A stretch of 64,000 bases of DNA, from the NCBI GenBank assembly GCA_038116945.1, contig JAYOEY010000011.1, forward strand, positions 54,545 through 118,544. The letters are read 5' to 3'. Shown here one piece after another: positions 1 through 9,095 of the stretch. A program made the position numbers and the translations under genes. Each line of letters begins with the position of its first letter. The first letter of the stretch is position 1. A model generated the notes under the pieces. It saw only the letters and a list, made by a program, of their open reading frames with translations, had not been told where the DNA came from and made no database searches. This stretch comes from JAYOEY01 sp038116945. Its GTDB lineage: Bacteria > Pseudomonadota > Alphaproteobacteria > MPNO01 > UBA2964.

Positions 1-1
1 C

Positions 2-226
2 GGCGCCCCCGTGCCCGAGCCGCAACCCGAGCCGGAGCCCGTCATCCCGGTCGAGCCGCCCATGCCGCTCAGCCCCGACGTCAAACCCTGGATGTGCCGC
101 TGGTCCACCGACGAGGCCGGTCGCCTCGGCCTCCACATCTGTGGAAAGACCGTTCAGCCGGGTCGGCATTACTGCGCCGAGCACCTGACGGCGGCCTATC
201 TGCAGCGCCGACGGTCGGCGGCCTGA
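2..226 (+). CDS. GcrA-like cell cycle regulator, C-terminal fragment
   Basis: The frame is open to the left edge of the window, so only the last ~74 residues are seen. A Pro/Glu-rich linker is followed by a small Cys/His module: CRW, then HICGK, then HYCAEHLTAAY. This spacing matches the C-terminal element of GcrA proteins, which in alphaproteobacteria bind sigma70-RNA polymerase at methylated promoters. The N-terminal DNA-binding part would lie upstream of the window. The call rests on the Cys/His pattern alone. A perfect 11-bp hairpin follows 22 bases after the stop. Confidence 0.6.
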   Translation, partial: GAPVPEPQPEPEPVIPVEPPMPLSPDVKPWMCRWSTDEAGRLGLHICGKTVQPGRHYCAEHLTAAYLQRRRSAA

Positions 227-248
227 TAACGCAGCTCGGGTCATTTGC

Positions 249-276
249 AAACGGCGGCCCGCGAGGCCGCCGTTTT
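249..276 (+). terminator. Hairpin terminator after the GcrA-like gene
   Basis: Perfect 11-bp inverted repeat (249-259 with 265-275) around a 5-base loop; the stem ends in TTT followed by one more T. It lies just after the GcrA-like stop codon. Confidence 0.7.
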
Positions 277-431
277 GCATCCGTCTGGAGAATATTTTTT
301 AGCCTTGATGAGGATGACACGATTCCTCAAGACAAATAAAAAGACCGGGTGATTGAGAAAATCCAGTAACCGCACAGGGGCTCCGGCAAGACGGGCCGGC
401 GCCATCCTTCTTTAGTTTAGGGAGATCTCGA

Positions 432-1466
432 ATGAAGAAAATTCTTGTCGCGGCTTTTGCCGTTTCAACGATGTCCGGCGTAACGACTGCCACGGACGTT
501 TCCGCCGACGATTTCTACAAGGGCAAGCAGCTCGTGCTGACGATTGCGTCCCGTCCCGGCGGCGGATTCAACGCATACGGCCGCGGTCTCGCCCGCTACA
601 TGGTGAAGCACCTGCCCGAAGGCGCGACGATCATCGTCAAGAACATGCCGGGCGCCGGCGGACGCAAGGCGACGGCGTGGCTCGACAAGCTGGCGCCGAA
701 AGACGGTTCAAACTTTCTCGCAACCATGCCGGGCTCGCTGGTCGAGCCGATCCTCGGCGACCCGAAGCGGGTCAAGTACAAGCCGCTCGAATTCGGCTAT
801 ATCGGCAGCGCTGCGGGGTTCAAGACGCTCTGCCTGCTGCGCTCCGATCACCCGGCCAAGTCGTTCGCCGACATGATGAAGACGCAGGTCGTGTTCGGCG
901 GCGACCAGATCGGCTCCACCACCCACGATCACGCCAACATGATGCGCAACCTGACGGGCGCGAACATCAAGCTGGTCAAGGGCTACAGCGGATCGAAGAC
1001 GCTTGTGCTTGCGGTGCAGCAGAAGGAAATCGACGGATTCTGCGGTTATGCGTGGGCTTCGCTGATGAGCCGTGCGCCGCATCTGGTTAAGGACAATATC
1101 GTCCGTATGGTCGTCCAGTTCGGTCTGGAAGAACATCCGGGCGCAACCGCGATGGGCGTTCCGCCGGTCTGGAAATTCGTCAAGAACGAAAAGGACCGCA
1201 AGGCGCTGGAGCTTCTGTCATCGGTTCAGGTATTCGGGCGCCCCTATATAACGCCGGTGGGCGTGCCGAAGGAACGGCTGGAAGCGCTGCAGAAGGCGTT
1301 CGACGCGACGATGAAGGATCCTGCCTTCCAGGCGGAGATGAAGAAGCGCAAGCTCGATCTGTCGCCCACCTCGGGTCCGCAGGTCAAGAAGCTGATCGAG
1401 GCGATCTATCTCGCCCCGAAGGACGTGCAGAAGCACGCCCGCTGGGCCATCGCGACCTCGAAATAG
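432..1466 (+). CDS. Bug/TctC-family tripartite tricarboxylate transporter substrate-binding protein
   Basis: A 344-residue periplasmic binding protein. The N-terminus has a Sec signal peptide (MKK, hydrophobic stretch, cleavage probably after VSA). The mature part shows Bug-family landmarks: FYKGKQLVLTIASRPGGGFN near residue 30, the KNMPGAGG loop near residue 75, and VGVPKERLEALQKAF near residue 280. GGAG lies 8 bases before the ATG. Bug proteins deliver organic acids or other small anions to TctA/TctB permeases, but none is encoded nearby, so the transporter partner is elsewhere or the protein acts as a sensor. The ligand cannot be read from the sequence. It is more divergent from the tandem pair at 6.4-8.8 kb than those are from each other. 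Confidence 0.88.
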   Translation: MKKILVAAFAVSTMSGVTTATDVSADDFYKGKQLVLTIASRPGGGFNAYGRGLARYMVKHLPEGATIIVKNMPGAGGRKATAWLDKLAPKDGSNFLATMPGSLVEPILGDPKRVKYKPLEFGYIGSAAGFKTLCLLRSDHPAKSFADMMKTQVVFGGDQIGSTTHDHANMMRNLTGANIKLVKGYSGSKTLVLAVQQKEIDGFCGYAWASLMSRAPHLVKDNIVRMVVQFGLEEHPGATAMGVPPVWKFVKNEKDRKALELLSSVQVFGRPYITPVGVPKERLEALQKAFDATMKDPAFQAEMKKRKLDLSPTSGPQVKKLIEAIYLAPKDVQKHARWAIATSK

Positions 1467-1470
1467 AACC

Positions 1471-2445
1471 TTATTTCAGCAACCCGGGAAGGCGAGAGGA
1501 AAGAATTTCCTCCGCCTCCCGGACGATGCGTTCCACAACCTCTCCGGCCGGCGGGATGTCGTGAATCAGGCCGGCATCCTGTCCCATCGACAGCGACGCT
1601 TCTTCCACATCGCCAGTCCTGCGCGCTTCGATCAGGTCTGCCAGCGCCGCGGCCTGGTTCTGGCGGAGCGCCCACTCGCGACCCGACCACCGCTCGATAA
1701 ACCGGTTCCGCTTCGCGCGCGACATGGCGCCCGGCCAGACTGTCGCCTGCGCGATATCCGGGATTTCGGTCAGCACCGTGTCGTGCCCGTCAGCGTCCAC
1801 GATGGCCTGCTTGAAGTTCTGATGCAGCGGCGATTCCTCCGTCGCGAGAAACCGCGTGCCGAGCAAGACACCCTGCGCGCCGAGCGCCAGCGCGGCGGCG
1901 AGCCCGCGCCCGTCGGCGATGCCGCCGGCGGCGATCACGGGGGTATTACCGACGGCGTCCACCACCATCGGTACCAGCGACAATGTGGCGTTCCAGCTGA
2001 CATGACCCCCGCCTTCGGTTCCCTGAGCGACAATCGCGTCCGCGCCGGCATCGACGCCGACCAGGGCTTCCGGCACGCCGCCGGCCATGTACGTCACCTT
2101 GCAGCCCGCATCCTTGGCCCGCCCGACGAAGGATTTCACGTCCTGGTCGGGGCGCGGCCAGGCGAATGCCATGGCCGACGGGCGTTCGTCGAGGGCAGCC
2201 TGAAAACTCTCTTCGTCTGCGTGAAAGATCAGAAAATTCAGCGCAAACGACCGGTTGGTGCGTCTTCGGATGTCAGCCGTGGCTTCCCGTATCCGCTCCG
2301 GGTTCAGCCCGTGGCACCCCATGGCGCCGAGACCGCCGGCTTCCGATACCGCCGCCACCAGCGGCGGCGAATAGATGGATCCCATGCCGCCGAGAAAGAT
2401 CGGATGGTCGATATCGAAAATGTCGCAGACAGGCGTCCTGATCAT
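1471..2445 (-). CDS. Nitronate monooxygenase (2-nitropropane dioxygenase-like)
   Basis: A 324-residue FMN-dependent TIM-barrel protein. The N-terminus PIFLGGMGSIYSPPLVAAVS, the central IVAQGTEGGGHVSW and the phosphate-binding AAGGIADGRGLAAALALGAQ with LLGTRFLATEES are typical of the NMO/2-nitropropane dioxygenase family. Members oxidise alkyl nitronates, such as propionate 3-nitronate, or act as related FMN oxidoreductases. The gene converges on the upstream Bug gene with only 4 bases between stops, and is divergent from hyuA across 151 bp. Substrate is not determinable; the His in the GGGH motif is present. Confidence 0.88.
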   Translation of the reverse strand: MIRTPVCDIFDIDHPIFLGGMGSIYSPPLVAAVSEAGGLGAMGCHGLNPERIREATADIRRRTNRSFALNFLIFHADEESFQAALDERPSAMAFAWPRPDQDVKSFVGRAKDAGCKVTYMAGGVPEALVGVDAGADAIVAQGTEGGGHVSWNATLSLVPMVVDAVGNTPVIAAGGIADGRGLAAALALGAQGVLLGTRFLATEESPLHQNFKQAIVDADGHDTVLTEIPDIAQATVWPGAMSRAKRNRFIERWSGREWALRQNQAAALADLIEARRTGDVEEASLSMGQDAGLIHDIPPAGEVVERIVREAEEILSSRLPGLLK

Positions 2446-2596
2446 GGGATCTCTCCATTTATTCTCATGCGAGAATAATAGGGGTGAATCGATCCGGAGA
2501 AAACAGTCGTCGCGTCGATTCCGCCAAGGGGTGACGCCCCACCGGCGTTACGATAAAACTCGGCCTTCTCGTCAATACGGAAAGTTCTGAAAAATA

Positions 2597-4687
2597 ATGG
2601 CTTCGGATTCGCGTTACCGGCTGGGTGTCGATGTCGGCGGCACTCATACCGACCTGGTTCTCCTCGATGTCGATTCCGGTGAAATCGCTGTCGAAAAGGT
2701 GTCCTCGACCCCGGCCAATCCCGCCCTTGGTGTTCTGAACGGGGTCAATAATTTTATCGCCAGGGGCACGGCGCCCGGTTCCATTGAGTTTTTCAGCCAC
2801 GGGACGACGATCACGACCAACGCGCTGCTGCAGATGCGGGGCGCGCGCGTCGGGCTGATGATCACAAAGGGCTATCGCGCAATCCAGGAAGTCCAGACCC
2901 AGGCGCGCGACGGCAATCCGTTCGATTATTTTTACGAAAAGCCGGAACCCATCGCGCCGCAGAGCATGACGCGCGAAATAGCCGGCCGGATCGGCTGGGA
3001 AGGCGCAGAGATCGAGCCGCTCGACGAGGACGCCGTACGCATCGCTACCCGCGCCTTCCGCGACGACGGGGTAACGTCGATTGCGGTCTGCTACCTGTTT
3101 TCCTACGCCAATACCTCGCATGAGGACCGTACGCGCGCGATCGTCCAGGAGGAATTTCCGGAGGCACATGTGTCGCTCTCGTCGGAGGTGCTGCCGCGTA
3201 TCCGGGAATGGCCGCGGCTGTCGACGACGTTGCTCAACGCCTATCTGGGTCCGGTTCTGGTGGATTACATCGCCGACCTGAACAGGGGGCTGGACGAGGG
3301 CGGGGTGGAGACCCAGCAGAGATTCCTGATGCAGTCGAACGGCGGCGTCATGCCTTTCGCTGCAGCGGTTCAGGGCGGCAAGACGGTCTATACGCTGTTC
3401 TCGGGCCCGGCGGCGGGCGCGCAGGCGAGCGCCTATCTGGCGGGCGACGATGCAATGAAAGGTATCGTGACGCTGGATATGGGCGGAACATCCGCCGATA
3501 TCGCCTTTATCGAAGGCGGAACGCCGCTCGAGGTAACCGAAGTGATGCTGGCGCGGCGACCGCTGGGCGTTCCGGCGCTCGACATGACGACGATTTCCGC
3601 CGGCGGCGGCTCGATCGCCTGGGTCGACAAGGGCGGCTTTCTCTGCGTCGGACCGCACAGCGCGGGCGCCGATCCGGGGCCGGCCTGCTACGGCAAGGGC
3701 GGCGACGAGCCGGCGGTTACGGACGCCGATATCGTGCTCGGATACCTCAACCCCGATTATTTCCTCGGCGGCTCGCAGTCGCTCGATGTCGCGGCGTCTG
3801 AAAAGGCGCTCAGGGAGAAGGTCGGCGATCCGCTCGGCATGTCGATCCGCGAGGCGGCGGCAGGCATCCGCCGCATCGTCGATCTGCGCATGGCGGACGA
3901 GGTCAAGGTGTTCGGCGCGAAGCGGGGCGTGAACCCGCAGGAATTCACGCTGCTGCCGTTCGGCGGCGCCGGCGCGGTGCATGCCGGTTCGGTCGCCGAC
4001 GAACTCGGCATCAACCGGATTTTCGTTCCGCCCCGTCCCGGCGCGTTTTCGGCGCTGGGGCTTCTTTGTACCGACGTCGTCCACGATTACGTGCGGTCCG
4101 AGCTCCGTCCCATGGAGCAGGTGACGGCCGATCACGCCGAGGCGGTGTTCTCCGAACTCGAAGCGCGCGGCCATGCCGAACTGGCCGAAGAGGGTCTGTC
4201 CGACGATGGCGCGCGCTTCGAACGCGAACTCGACATGCGCTATACGGGGCAGGGGTACGAGCTTCGCGTGTCGCTCGACGGGCTCGGGTCGGGAGGCCTG
4301 AGCGCCGACGACATGGCCGGTGCGCGAGACCGGTTCGACGACCGGCATGCGCAAATCCACGGCCATGCCGCCAAGGACCGGTCGGTGGAGATCGTTTCCT
4401 ATCGCGTGCGGTTGCGGGTCGCCGTGCCGAAATACGCGCCGCGGCCGGTGGGGGACCCTGTGGAGGCGCCCGCGCCCGCCGATTCCGTCAAGGGAACCCG
4501 CACGGTCTATTTTACCGCCGATACCGGCACGGAAACCACGCTTTACGAACGCGACCGGCTGCCGCTCGGAGCGTTCGTCGATGGGCCCGCCATTATCGAG
4601 CAGTTCGATTCGACCATCGTCGTGCCCGACAAATGGCGCGCATCGGTTGACGCATACCGGAACCTGATCCTGACCCGGGAGAGATAG
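2597..4687 (+). CDS. hyuA: Hydantoinase/oxoprolinase subunit A (HyuA family)
   Basis: A 696-residue protein of normal family length. The N-terminal ASKHA-type phosphate motif LGVDVGGTHTDLVLLD is at residues ~8-23. FSHGTTITTNALL follows near residue 70, and the second nucleotide motif LDMGGTSADIAF is near residue 292. PHSAGADPGPACYG near residue 352 is also characteristic. The family hydrolyses ATP to open cyclic amides (N-methylhydantoin, 5-oxoproline) or to carboxylate ketones. It is followed after one base by the B subunit, so the two form one transcription unit. Whether the substrate is a hydantoin, oxoproline or acetone cannot be told. Confidence 0.92.
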   Translation: MASDSRYRLGVDVGGTHTDLVLLDVDSGEIAVEKVSSTPANPALGVLNGVNNFIARGTAPGSIEFFSHGTTITTNALLQMRGARVGLMITKGYRAIQEVQTQARDGNPFDYFYEKPEPIAPQSMTREIAGRIGWEGAEIEPLDEDAVRIATRAFRDDGVTSIAVCYLFSYANTSHEDRTRAIVQEEFPEAHVSLSSEVLPRIREWPRLSTTLLNAYLGPVLVDYIADLNRGLDEGGVETQQRFLMQSNGGVMPFAAAVQGGKTVYTLFSGPAAGAQASAYLAGDDAMKGIVTLDMGGTSADIAFIEGGTPLEVTEVMLARRPLGVPALDMTTISAGGGSIAWVDKGGFLCVGPHSAGADPGPACYGKGGDEPAVTDADIVLGYLNPDYFLGGSQSLDVAASEKALREKVGDPLGMSIREAAAGIRRIVDLRMADEVKVFGAKRGVNPQEFTLLPFGGAGAVHAGSVADELGINRIFVPPRPGAFSALGLLCTDVVHDYVRSELRPMEQVTADHAEAVFSELEARGHAELAEEGLSDDGARFERELDMRYTGQGYELRVSLDGLGSGGLSADDMAGARDRFDDRHAQIHGHAAKDRSVEIVSYRVRLRVAVPKYAPRPVGDPVEAPAPADSVKGTRTVYFTADTGTETTLYERDRLPLGAFVDGPAIIEQFDSTIVVPDKWRASVDAYRNLILTRER

Positions 4688-4688
4688 A

Positions 4689-6374
4689 ATGGCTGAAACC
4701 ACCGCTGCAACCATCGATCCCGTTACCGTCCAGGTACTGCGCAACAAGGTCGCGAGCCTCGTCGACGAGATGCACTATCATTTCTACCGGTCGGGTTATT
4801 CGACGATCATCCGCGAATCGCGCGATTTCTCCTGCGTCATTCTTGACCGGCGCGGCCGGCTGATCGTGCCGCCGCCGATGTTTTTTCACGGCATCGCCTA
4901 CCGGACGTTCGTGGACAGCATCTTCTCGCTTTACAGGGAAGACGAAATAGAGGACGGCGACGTCTTCGTCTCGAATCATCCGTACCAGGCGGGGATGCCG
5001 CATGTCTCCGACATGGGGTTCGTTGCGCCGATCTTCGCACAGGGAACGCTGGTGGGATTCTCGGCATCCATCGCGCACAAGGCCGATATCGGTGGCACCA
5101 ACCCGGGAAGCACGTCGGCCAACTCGACCGAGCTCTATCACGAAGGACTCCTGCTGCCGCCCATCAAGTTTCACCGTGCCGGAGAGCTGGATGAAGACCT
5201 GCTGCGGGTGATCCTCGGCAACAGCCGCCATCCGGATCTCGTGCGGGGCGACATTCATGCGCAGGTCGCGGCGACCAACATGGGCGTCGAGCGGATGAAG
5301 GAAAATGCCGAGCGGTTCGGCGCCGACACGGTAATCGCCGCGTTCGACGCCATTCTGAACGGGGCGGCGGAGGAGCTGCGGGCCGCCATCGCGGCGCTGC
5401 CCGACGGGACTTCCTCGGCCGAAGGCTACATGGACGACGACGGGGTCGAGCGCGACAAGCCGGTCAAGTTCGCCGTGACCATCACCATCGAAGGCGACAG
5501 GGCAATCTTCGACTATTCCGACAGCGGACCGCAGGCCAAGGGTCCGGTCAATCTGCGTCCCGCCATGGTCGAGGCCTGCACGTTCTACTGCCTCGTTGGC
5601 GCGCTTGGGCCGCACGACCTGCATTACAACGGCGGTATGGGAGACGTGGTCGAGCTGCGTTTCGCCCCCAACACCGTGACGAATGCGAGCCCGCCCGCGC
5701 CGGTCTCGTCCTATCAGAAAGCGAATTTGAAGCTGGTCGACGTGATCCTCGAGGCGATGGCGCATTTCGCGCCGGAGCGCGCGATCGCCGGGTCGGGGTC
5801 GTCCGGCTCGCTGCTGATTTCCTGGCAGGGCGGCGGACGCGAAGGCCATTCGACCATGCAGTACGAGATCTTCGGCTCGGCCTATGGCGGCGGCAAGGGC
5901 CATGACGGGACGTCGATGACGGCGACCCATCTGTCGAACCTGCATGTCACGCCGATCGAAATTCTCGAATCCGAATTTCCCTGCCGTATTACCGAGTTCT
6001 CGTTCATTCCGGATTCCGGCGGGCCGGGCGAATATCGCGGCGGCGTCGCCTTCCGGCGGCGCTACGAGCTGCTGCAGGATGCGATGGTGGTGCGCCGCTA
6101 CGAGCGCGCCAAATTTCCGCCGACCGGCATGGAAGGCGGCAAGGACGGGCGCGCCAGCCGGTTTGTCTCCATCGGCCATAACGGCGACCAGACCGACCTG
6201 CCGGCGGCGGGGCGGTTCGACATGAAAGCCGGCGAGGGGTTCTTCCTCGACAAGGCGGGCGGCGGCGGGTACGGCGATCCGCAGAAGCGCGATCCCGAAG
6301 CGATCCGTCGCGATCTGAAGGAAGGGTACGTCACGCCCGAAGGCGCGAAGCGGGATTACGGATTCGAAGGGTAA
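4689..6374 (+). CDS. hyuB: Hydantoinase/oxoprolinase subunit B (HyuB family)
   Basis: A 561-residue partner of the preceding HyuA. Hallmarks include FSCVILDRRGRLIVPPPMFF near residue 40, VSNHPYQAGMPHVSDM near residue 95, GSSGSLLISWQGGG near residue 370 and the C-terminal glycine run GGGGYGDP. The subunit works with HyuA in ATP-dependent cyclic amide hydrolysis (or ketone carboxylation in related systems). Its start lies one base after the hyuA stop, consistent with translational coupling. A GC-rich hairpin ends the unit. Flanking Bug binding proteins suggest uptake of the substrate or a related acid, but this is inference. Confidence 0.92.
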   Translation: MAETTAATIDPVTVQVLRNKVASLVDEMHYHFYRSGYSTIIRESRDFSCVILDRRGRLIVPPPMFFHGIAYRTFVDSIFSLYREDEIEDGDVFVSNHPYQAGMPHVSDMGFVAPIFAQGTLVGFSASIAHKADIGGTNPGSTSANSTELYHEGLLLPPIKFHRAGELDEDLLRVILGNSRHPDLVRGDIHAQVAATNMGVERMKENAERFGADTVIAAFDAILNGAAEELRAAIAALPDGTSSAEGYMDDDGVERDKPVKFAVTITIEGDRAIFDYSDSGPQAKGPVNLRPAMVEACTFYCLVGALGPHDLHYNGGMGDVVELRFAPNTVTNASPPAPVSSYQKANLKLVDVILEAMAHFAPERAIAGSGSSGSLLISWQGGGREGHSTMQYEIFGSAYGGGKGHDGTSMTATHLSNLHVTPIEILESEFPCRITEFSFIPDSGGPGEYRGGVAFRRRYELLQDAMVVRRYERAKFPPTGMEGGKDGRASRFVSIGHNGDQTDLPAAGRFDMKAGEGFFLDKAGGGGYGDPQKRDPEAIRRDLKEGYVTPEGAKRDYGFEG

Positions 6375-6392
6375 AATATGCTGACGCGAAAT

Positions 6393-6418
6393 GGGGCCGG
6401 CCCCATCTGGCCGGCCCC
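6393..6418. terminator. Bidirectional hairpin between convergent genes
   Basis: Perfect 10-bp inverted repeat GGGGCCGGCC/GGCCGGCCCC with a 6-base loop, placed between the ends of hyuB (+) and a Bug gene (-). No U-run follows on either strand, so termination is likely but not certain. Confidence 0.55.
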
Positions 6419-6437
6419 TCGATTCGTCAGACCGTAA

Positions 6438-7526
6438 TCAGCGGGCGGGGCGTCCTCGCCTTTCCCTCGGCGAAGTTTCTCCCTCGACCTTGCGCCCTCT
6501 GACCATGATCGCTTCCCGCGCCATTGTGGCCACTTCCGGCGATACCTTCATCATTTCGCCCACGACCTTCTGAAGGTCTTCGCCCTTCATCGGGGCGACA
6601 TCGAGCTTGCGTCTGTTCGCTTCTTCCTTGAAGGCCGGGCTGTAGGCCATCTTCTCGAAGGCGGCGCGCAGGGAGGCCGAAATATGAGCCGGCGTCTTCG
6701 GCGGCACCGTAAGCGACCGGCCCACCGCGCCCAGCGACGCCATGAACCCGACAATCTGCTTCTGTTCCGGCGTGACGGCCAGATCGGTCAGCATGGGCAG
6801 GTTCTGAAGCGCGGGGTCCTTGTTGACGCCCAGCTGAAGCACCGGCTTTGCGTAACCGGTTTCGAACCATTTGCCGCGCGTCGCGGTCCAGGACGCCCAC
6901 GTCAGCGAGGCACCGTCGGTTTCCTTCTGCTCCATCGCCAGCATGGCTTTCTGGGAGCCCTTGTAGCCCTGGATGATCTTGATCTTGGTCCCGAAGACGC
7001 CGTTCAGCATCGCCGGCAGCAGGAAGGTCTGCGAACCGGTGCCGGTCGATCCGGCGATGACCGGCGTTTTCTGGAGGTCGGCGAGCGTGTTGATGTTCTT
7101 GTCGGAGCGGAAGACGAGGACCGAGTTGGTCTGTACCGCGTTGCCGAGATAGTAGAACTGGTTCGCCTTGTATCGGGTTGTCTTGGGCTCGAGAATGTTC
7201 GAAATCACCACCGTGTCGGGCGGCATGAACAGGTTGAGGCCGGTTTTCGCCGCGACGTTAAAGGCGTAGTTGCTCGCCTTGATGCCGCCTGCGCCCGGCA
7301 TGTACTGGACAACGATGGTCGGATGGCCGGGGATAAACGGCTTCAGGTGGTGAGCCATGATCTGGGAATAGAGACCGTACGTCCCGCCGGCATCGAAGCC
7401 GACGGTAATGGTCACTTTCTTGTCCTTGAACGCGCGCTCGACCGCAGCGTCATTGGCGAGAGCGGGCAGGGCAAGGCTTGTCGCGAGGACGAGTGCGCCT
7501 GCAGCGCAACTGGTCTTGCTTTTCAT
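6438..7526 (-). CDS. Bug/TctC-family substrate-binding protein (tandem copy 1)
   Basis: A 362-residue exported binding protein. Signal peptide MKSKTSCAAGALVLATSLAL precedes an ALA-type cleavage site. Bug motifs are clear: VGFDAGGTYGLYSQIMAHHL, VQYMPGAGGIKASNYAF and STGTGSQTFLLPAM. GGAGGA precedes the ATG. It is obviously paralogous to the next gene on the same strand, sharing the MPGAGG loop and the STGTGS..LLPAM segment. The last ~20 residues are an unusually basic tail not seen in the paralog. No TctA/TctB permease is nearby. Confidence 0.87.
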   Translation of the reverse strand: MKSKTSCAAGALVLATSLALPALANDAAVERAFKDKKVTITVGFDAGGTYGLYSQIMAHHLKPFIPGHPTIVVQYMPGAGGIKASNYAFNVAAKTGLNLFMPPDTVVISNILEPKTTRYKANQFYYLGNAVQTNSVLVFRSDKNINTLADLQKTPVIAGSTGTGSQTFLLPAMLNGVFGTKIKIIQGYKGSQKAMLAMEQKETDGASLTWASWTATRGKWFETGYAKPVLQLGVNKDPALQNLPMLTDLAVTPEQKQIVGFMASLGAVGRSLTVPPKTPAHISASLRAAFEKMAYSPAFKEEANRRKLDVAPMKGEDLQKVVGEMMKVSPEVATMAREAIMVRGRKVEGETSPRERRGRPAR

Positions 7527-7723
7527 AATGTTCCTCCAAGGGATAGGTCACGGGTTGACCGGCAATTGCCGGGAGGTGCGTCCGGCGATCGTTCGCCGGA
7601 CGAATAACCCTTCTTCGGAGGCTGGGGACCGGTTGGCCGGTTTTGGGCATCCCGCCATTTCTGTGTCGGCGTTCAGGGCGGCGTGTATTTCGGCATTCCC
7701 AACGCGCTTTCAAGTGGGCGGCG

Positions 7724-7754
7724 AAAAAAAAGGCCGGGGAAATCCCCGGCCTTT
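7724..7754 (-). terminator. Rho-independent terminator of the upstream-lying Bug gene
   Basis: On the minus strand a 12-bp perfect stem (7729-7740 with 7743-7754) closes on a 2-base loop and runs directly into eight U residues. It sits 20 bases after the stop of the Bug gene that ends at 7774, separating its transcription from the second Bug gene. Confidence 0.85.
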
Positions 7755-7773
7755 CTGTAAGACGCCTGCGCGC

Positions 7774-8826
7774 CTATTTCTTCATCGTCGGCTTCTTGCC
7801 GAAGATATACTTGGTCGCCTTGGCGACGGCCGACGGCGACATGGTCGCGATCGCATCGGCAAGCGTCTTCTGCAGCTTGGCGCCGGAAATCGGCTGGACC
7901 GGAAGCTTGCGCTTCTGAGCATCCGACCTGAAGGCCGGATCGGCGACCGTGGCCGCGAAAGAGGCGCGCAACGGCTCGACCAGCCCCTGCGGGACGCCCG
8001 GCGGATAGGCCAGACCGCGGCCGATCACGGAGGCGGTCGACAGCATGGCCGCCGCTGCCCTGTCGTCGTCGGTCTTCGCCAGCTCATGCAGCAGAGGGAC
8101 GTTCGGAAGGTCGGGTTCCTTCTCGAAGCCCGTCTGAAGAAGCATCAGGGCGAAATCCTTGTCGGTGCCCTTGAACCACTGCGGACGGTTGGCCTTCCAG
8201 GAGACCCAGCTGTTCGTCATGCCGAACGTTTCGCCCTGCTCGACCGAGAGGGAGGTGCCCGCGGAGCCCTTGTAGCCCGTGACGATCTTGAACTTGGTCT
8301 TGAGAATGCCGTTCATCATCGCCGGCAGGAGATAGGTCGGCGAGCCGGTGCCGGTCGAGGCAACGATGACTTCCTTCTTCTGAAGGTCCTCGATTCCTTT
8401 AACGCCGGTATCGCGGCGCACGATCATCACCTGGTTCGCGCCGAACACGGTACCGAGCCAGTGGAACTTCGTGGTCTTGTACTTGACCTTCTTGGGCCGC
8501 AGCATTTCCGACACCACCGACATTTCCGGCGGCATCAGAATGTTGAACCCGTTCTTCGGCATGACAACGTAGGCGTAGTTCGCGGCCTTCAGCCCGCCTG
8601 CGCCCGGCATGTGCTGCACGATGACGCTGGGTTTGCCCGGAATATGCTTGCCGATGTGGTTCGACAGAAGCAGCGCCGTCTGACCGTACGTGCCGCCCGC
8701 GCCGTAACCGACCAGAATGGTGACGGTACGGTCCTTGAACACGTTTGCAACCGATTGCGCAGTCGCCGGCGCCGCCATGGCAGCCGCCGATGCGATGGCA
8801 GCAAACGAAATAAGAGTGCGTTTCAT
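7774..8826 (-). CDS. Bug/TctC-family substrate-binding protein (tandem copy 2)
   Basis: A 350-residue exported protein when started at the ATG at 8826, which has AGGGAGC 4-10 bases upstream and begins a proper signal peptide (MKRTLISFAAIASAAAMAAP, cleavage at ATAQ). A longer frame extends 15 codons upstream without a plausible ribosome site. Motifs VGYGAGGTYGQTALLL, VQHMPGAGGLKAANYAY and STGTGSPTYLLPAMMNG align with the neighbouring copy, indicating tandem duplication. Ligand unknown. It diverges from the TAXI-TRAP operon across about 270 bp. Confidence 0.87.
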   Translation of the reverse strand: MKRTLISFAAIASAAAMAAPATAQSVANVFKDRTVTILVGYGAGGTYGQTALLLSNHIGKHIPGKPSVIVQHMPGAGGLKAANYAYVVMPKNGFNILMPPEMSVVSEMLRPKKVKYKTTKFHWLGTVFGANQVMIVRRDTGVKGIEDLQKKEVIVASTGTGSPTYLLPAMMNGILKTKFKIVTGYKGSAGTSLSVEQGETFGMTNSWVSWKANRPQWFKGTDKDFALMLLQTGFEKEPDLPNVPLLHELAKTDDDRAAAAMLSTASVIGRGLAYPPGVPQGLVEPLRASFAATVADPAFRSDAQKRKLPVQPISGAKLQKTLADAIATMSPSAVAKATKYIFGKKPTMKK

Positions 8827-9095
8827 GAAAAGCTCCCTGTCTATTGGGTTAAACACCCGCCGACCTCCCATAAACCGGCGAGGACGCGCTATATTGCGTG
8901 GATTCCTCGCGTAAGAAAAGGGAAAAGGATTTCTCTGCCGGAACGTCCCCGCGGCGGACCGAGTTGTGCCCTCGCCGGCTCAGGTGTAGATTCTCCTCAA
9001 CCATAAGAAAAAAACGGCTTTTCCTGTTCTGGTGCGCAGGTTCGGCTGTCCGTTGCGGTGGTCGAATGAAACCTAACGAAAAGAGGGAGGATCAC

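Noticed and set aside
2465..4747. 760-codon antisense frame under hyuA
   Set aside because: Mirrors third-position GC bias of hyuA; no recognisable motif or ribosome site.
4593..6179. 528-codon antisense frame under hyuB
   Set aside because: Same shadow effect; composition matches no protein family.
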